Positions 63,624-64,000 of a DNA stretch of 64,000 bases are shown here, piece after piece. The notes under the pieces are model-generated. The model was not told the DNA's origin. It searched no databases and saw nothing but the letters and a program-made list of their open reading frames with translations. Numbering within the stretch: the stretch's first letter is position 1; the number at the start of each line of letters is the position of its first letter. A program made the translations under genes and the position numbers. This DNA is from Caprella mutica (taxonomy: Eukaryota; Arthropoda; Malacostraca; Amphipoda; Caprellidae): positions 186,001-250,000 of the forward strand of contig CANNZV010000506.1 in assembly GCA_947561585.1 (NCBI GenBank), given 5' to 3'.

Positions 63624-63730
63624 AGAAAGTTATAGTGGAGCCATAGAAGATAGAGAATGAAAGTTATGGTGGGGCCATAGAAGATAGAGAGATAAAGTTG
63701 TGGTGGGGACATAGAAGATAGAGAATGAAA
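63624..63730 (+). repeat. 34-bp tandem repeat, three copies
   Basis: The unit contains AAAGTTATGGTGGGGCCATA followed by GAAGATAGAGAAT. It directly abuts the next feature. Confidence 0.85.
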
Positions 63731-63731
63731 G

Positions 63732-63836
63732 GGTGCTAGGACAATTGCCACCCGCGGACAATTGCCACTTGCGGATAATTGCCACCCCCGGACAGTTGCC
63801 ACCCGGACAATTGCCACCCCCGGACAATTGCCACCC
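63732..63836 (+). mobile_element. Left minisatellite arm of another MULE-like element (cut by the window edge)
   Basis: Six units of GGACAATTGCCACCC with an outer edge GGTGCTAGGACAATTGCCAC, matching the outer edges of the element at 8782-10204 (GTGCTAGGAAAATTG). The opposite arm would lie beyond 64000. Confidence 0.5.
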
Positions 63837-64000
63837 AAATAATTAATATCAGGCCTCTTAACTTTAAAAATGGTGATAAAATATGTATATTATTGTTGTA
63901 CGATTTATTATTAATTATATACAATATAAGATAAAAAAAATATTATTCGGTTTCTGAATGTGCTTTTTAAATCTTATATTTTTTAAATCTTATATTCTTT

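Overview
The window looks like nuclear DNA of an arthropod, most likely an insect and possibly a hemipteran. It is very AT-rich and has almost no long coding sequence outside repeats. The recognisable pieces are animal mobile elements: DD37D mariner, Mutator-like (MULE), LINE and pogo-like relics. There are also short, isolated exon-like segments with GT/AG borders. No prokaryotic gene organisation, rRNA, tRNA or CRISPR was seen. The species guess is inference only.

Layout. 1-8.7 kb: AT-rich DNA with one tentative exon (6966-7081) and a small inverted-repeat element (7233-7404). 8.77-10.2 kb: a complete non-autonomous element whose two inverted arms are minisatellites, flanked by a 9-bp direct repeat (MULE-like). 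10.2-10.9 kb: LINE 3' end on the minus strand. 10.93-12.17 kb: a complete but broken DD37D mariner with 23-bp inverted repeats and TA flanks. 13.5-14.0 kb: a second LINE 3' relic. 14.05-21.2 kb: the main finding, a MULE transposase relic between two inverted arms made of one 15-bp repeat. The left arm has grown to about 5.7 kb (about 378 copies) and the right arm to about 0.55 kb (about 36 copies). 21.3-21.6 kb: a 20-bp array.

22-40 kb: mostly featureless AT-rich DNA. It holds a pogo-like MITE, several perfect hairpins, the best host exon (32389-32452, signal peptide plus splice donor), a large foldback repeat (34974-35835) and a dispersed repeat carrying nuclear-receptor half-sites (36662-37120; inverted second copy at 47859-48455). 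40-52 kb: 32-bp, 41-bp and 20-bp arrays and an AP-1 motif cluster (43646-43772). 52-64 kb: a second mariner relic with degenerate inverted repeats, a 21-bp array of about 110 copies, a good minus-strand exon candidate (56931-57040), a 41-bp hairpin-unit array, and at the right edge one arm of another element related to the one at 8.8-10.2 kb.

How it fits together. Tandem arrays cover roughly 12 kb (about 19%). At least two and probably three of them are not free satellites but the terminal arms of MULE-type transposons. The long open frames in the window are artefacts of arrays whose unit length is a multiple of three. The host genes present appear to be mostly introns of large genes. Coordinates of boundaries and frames were read by eye.
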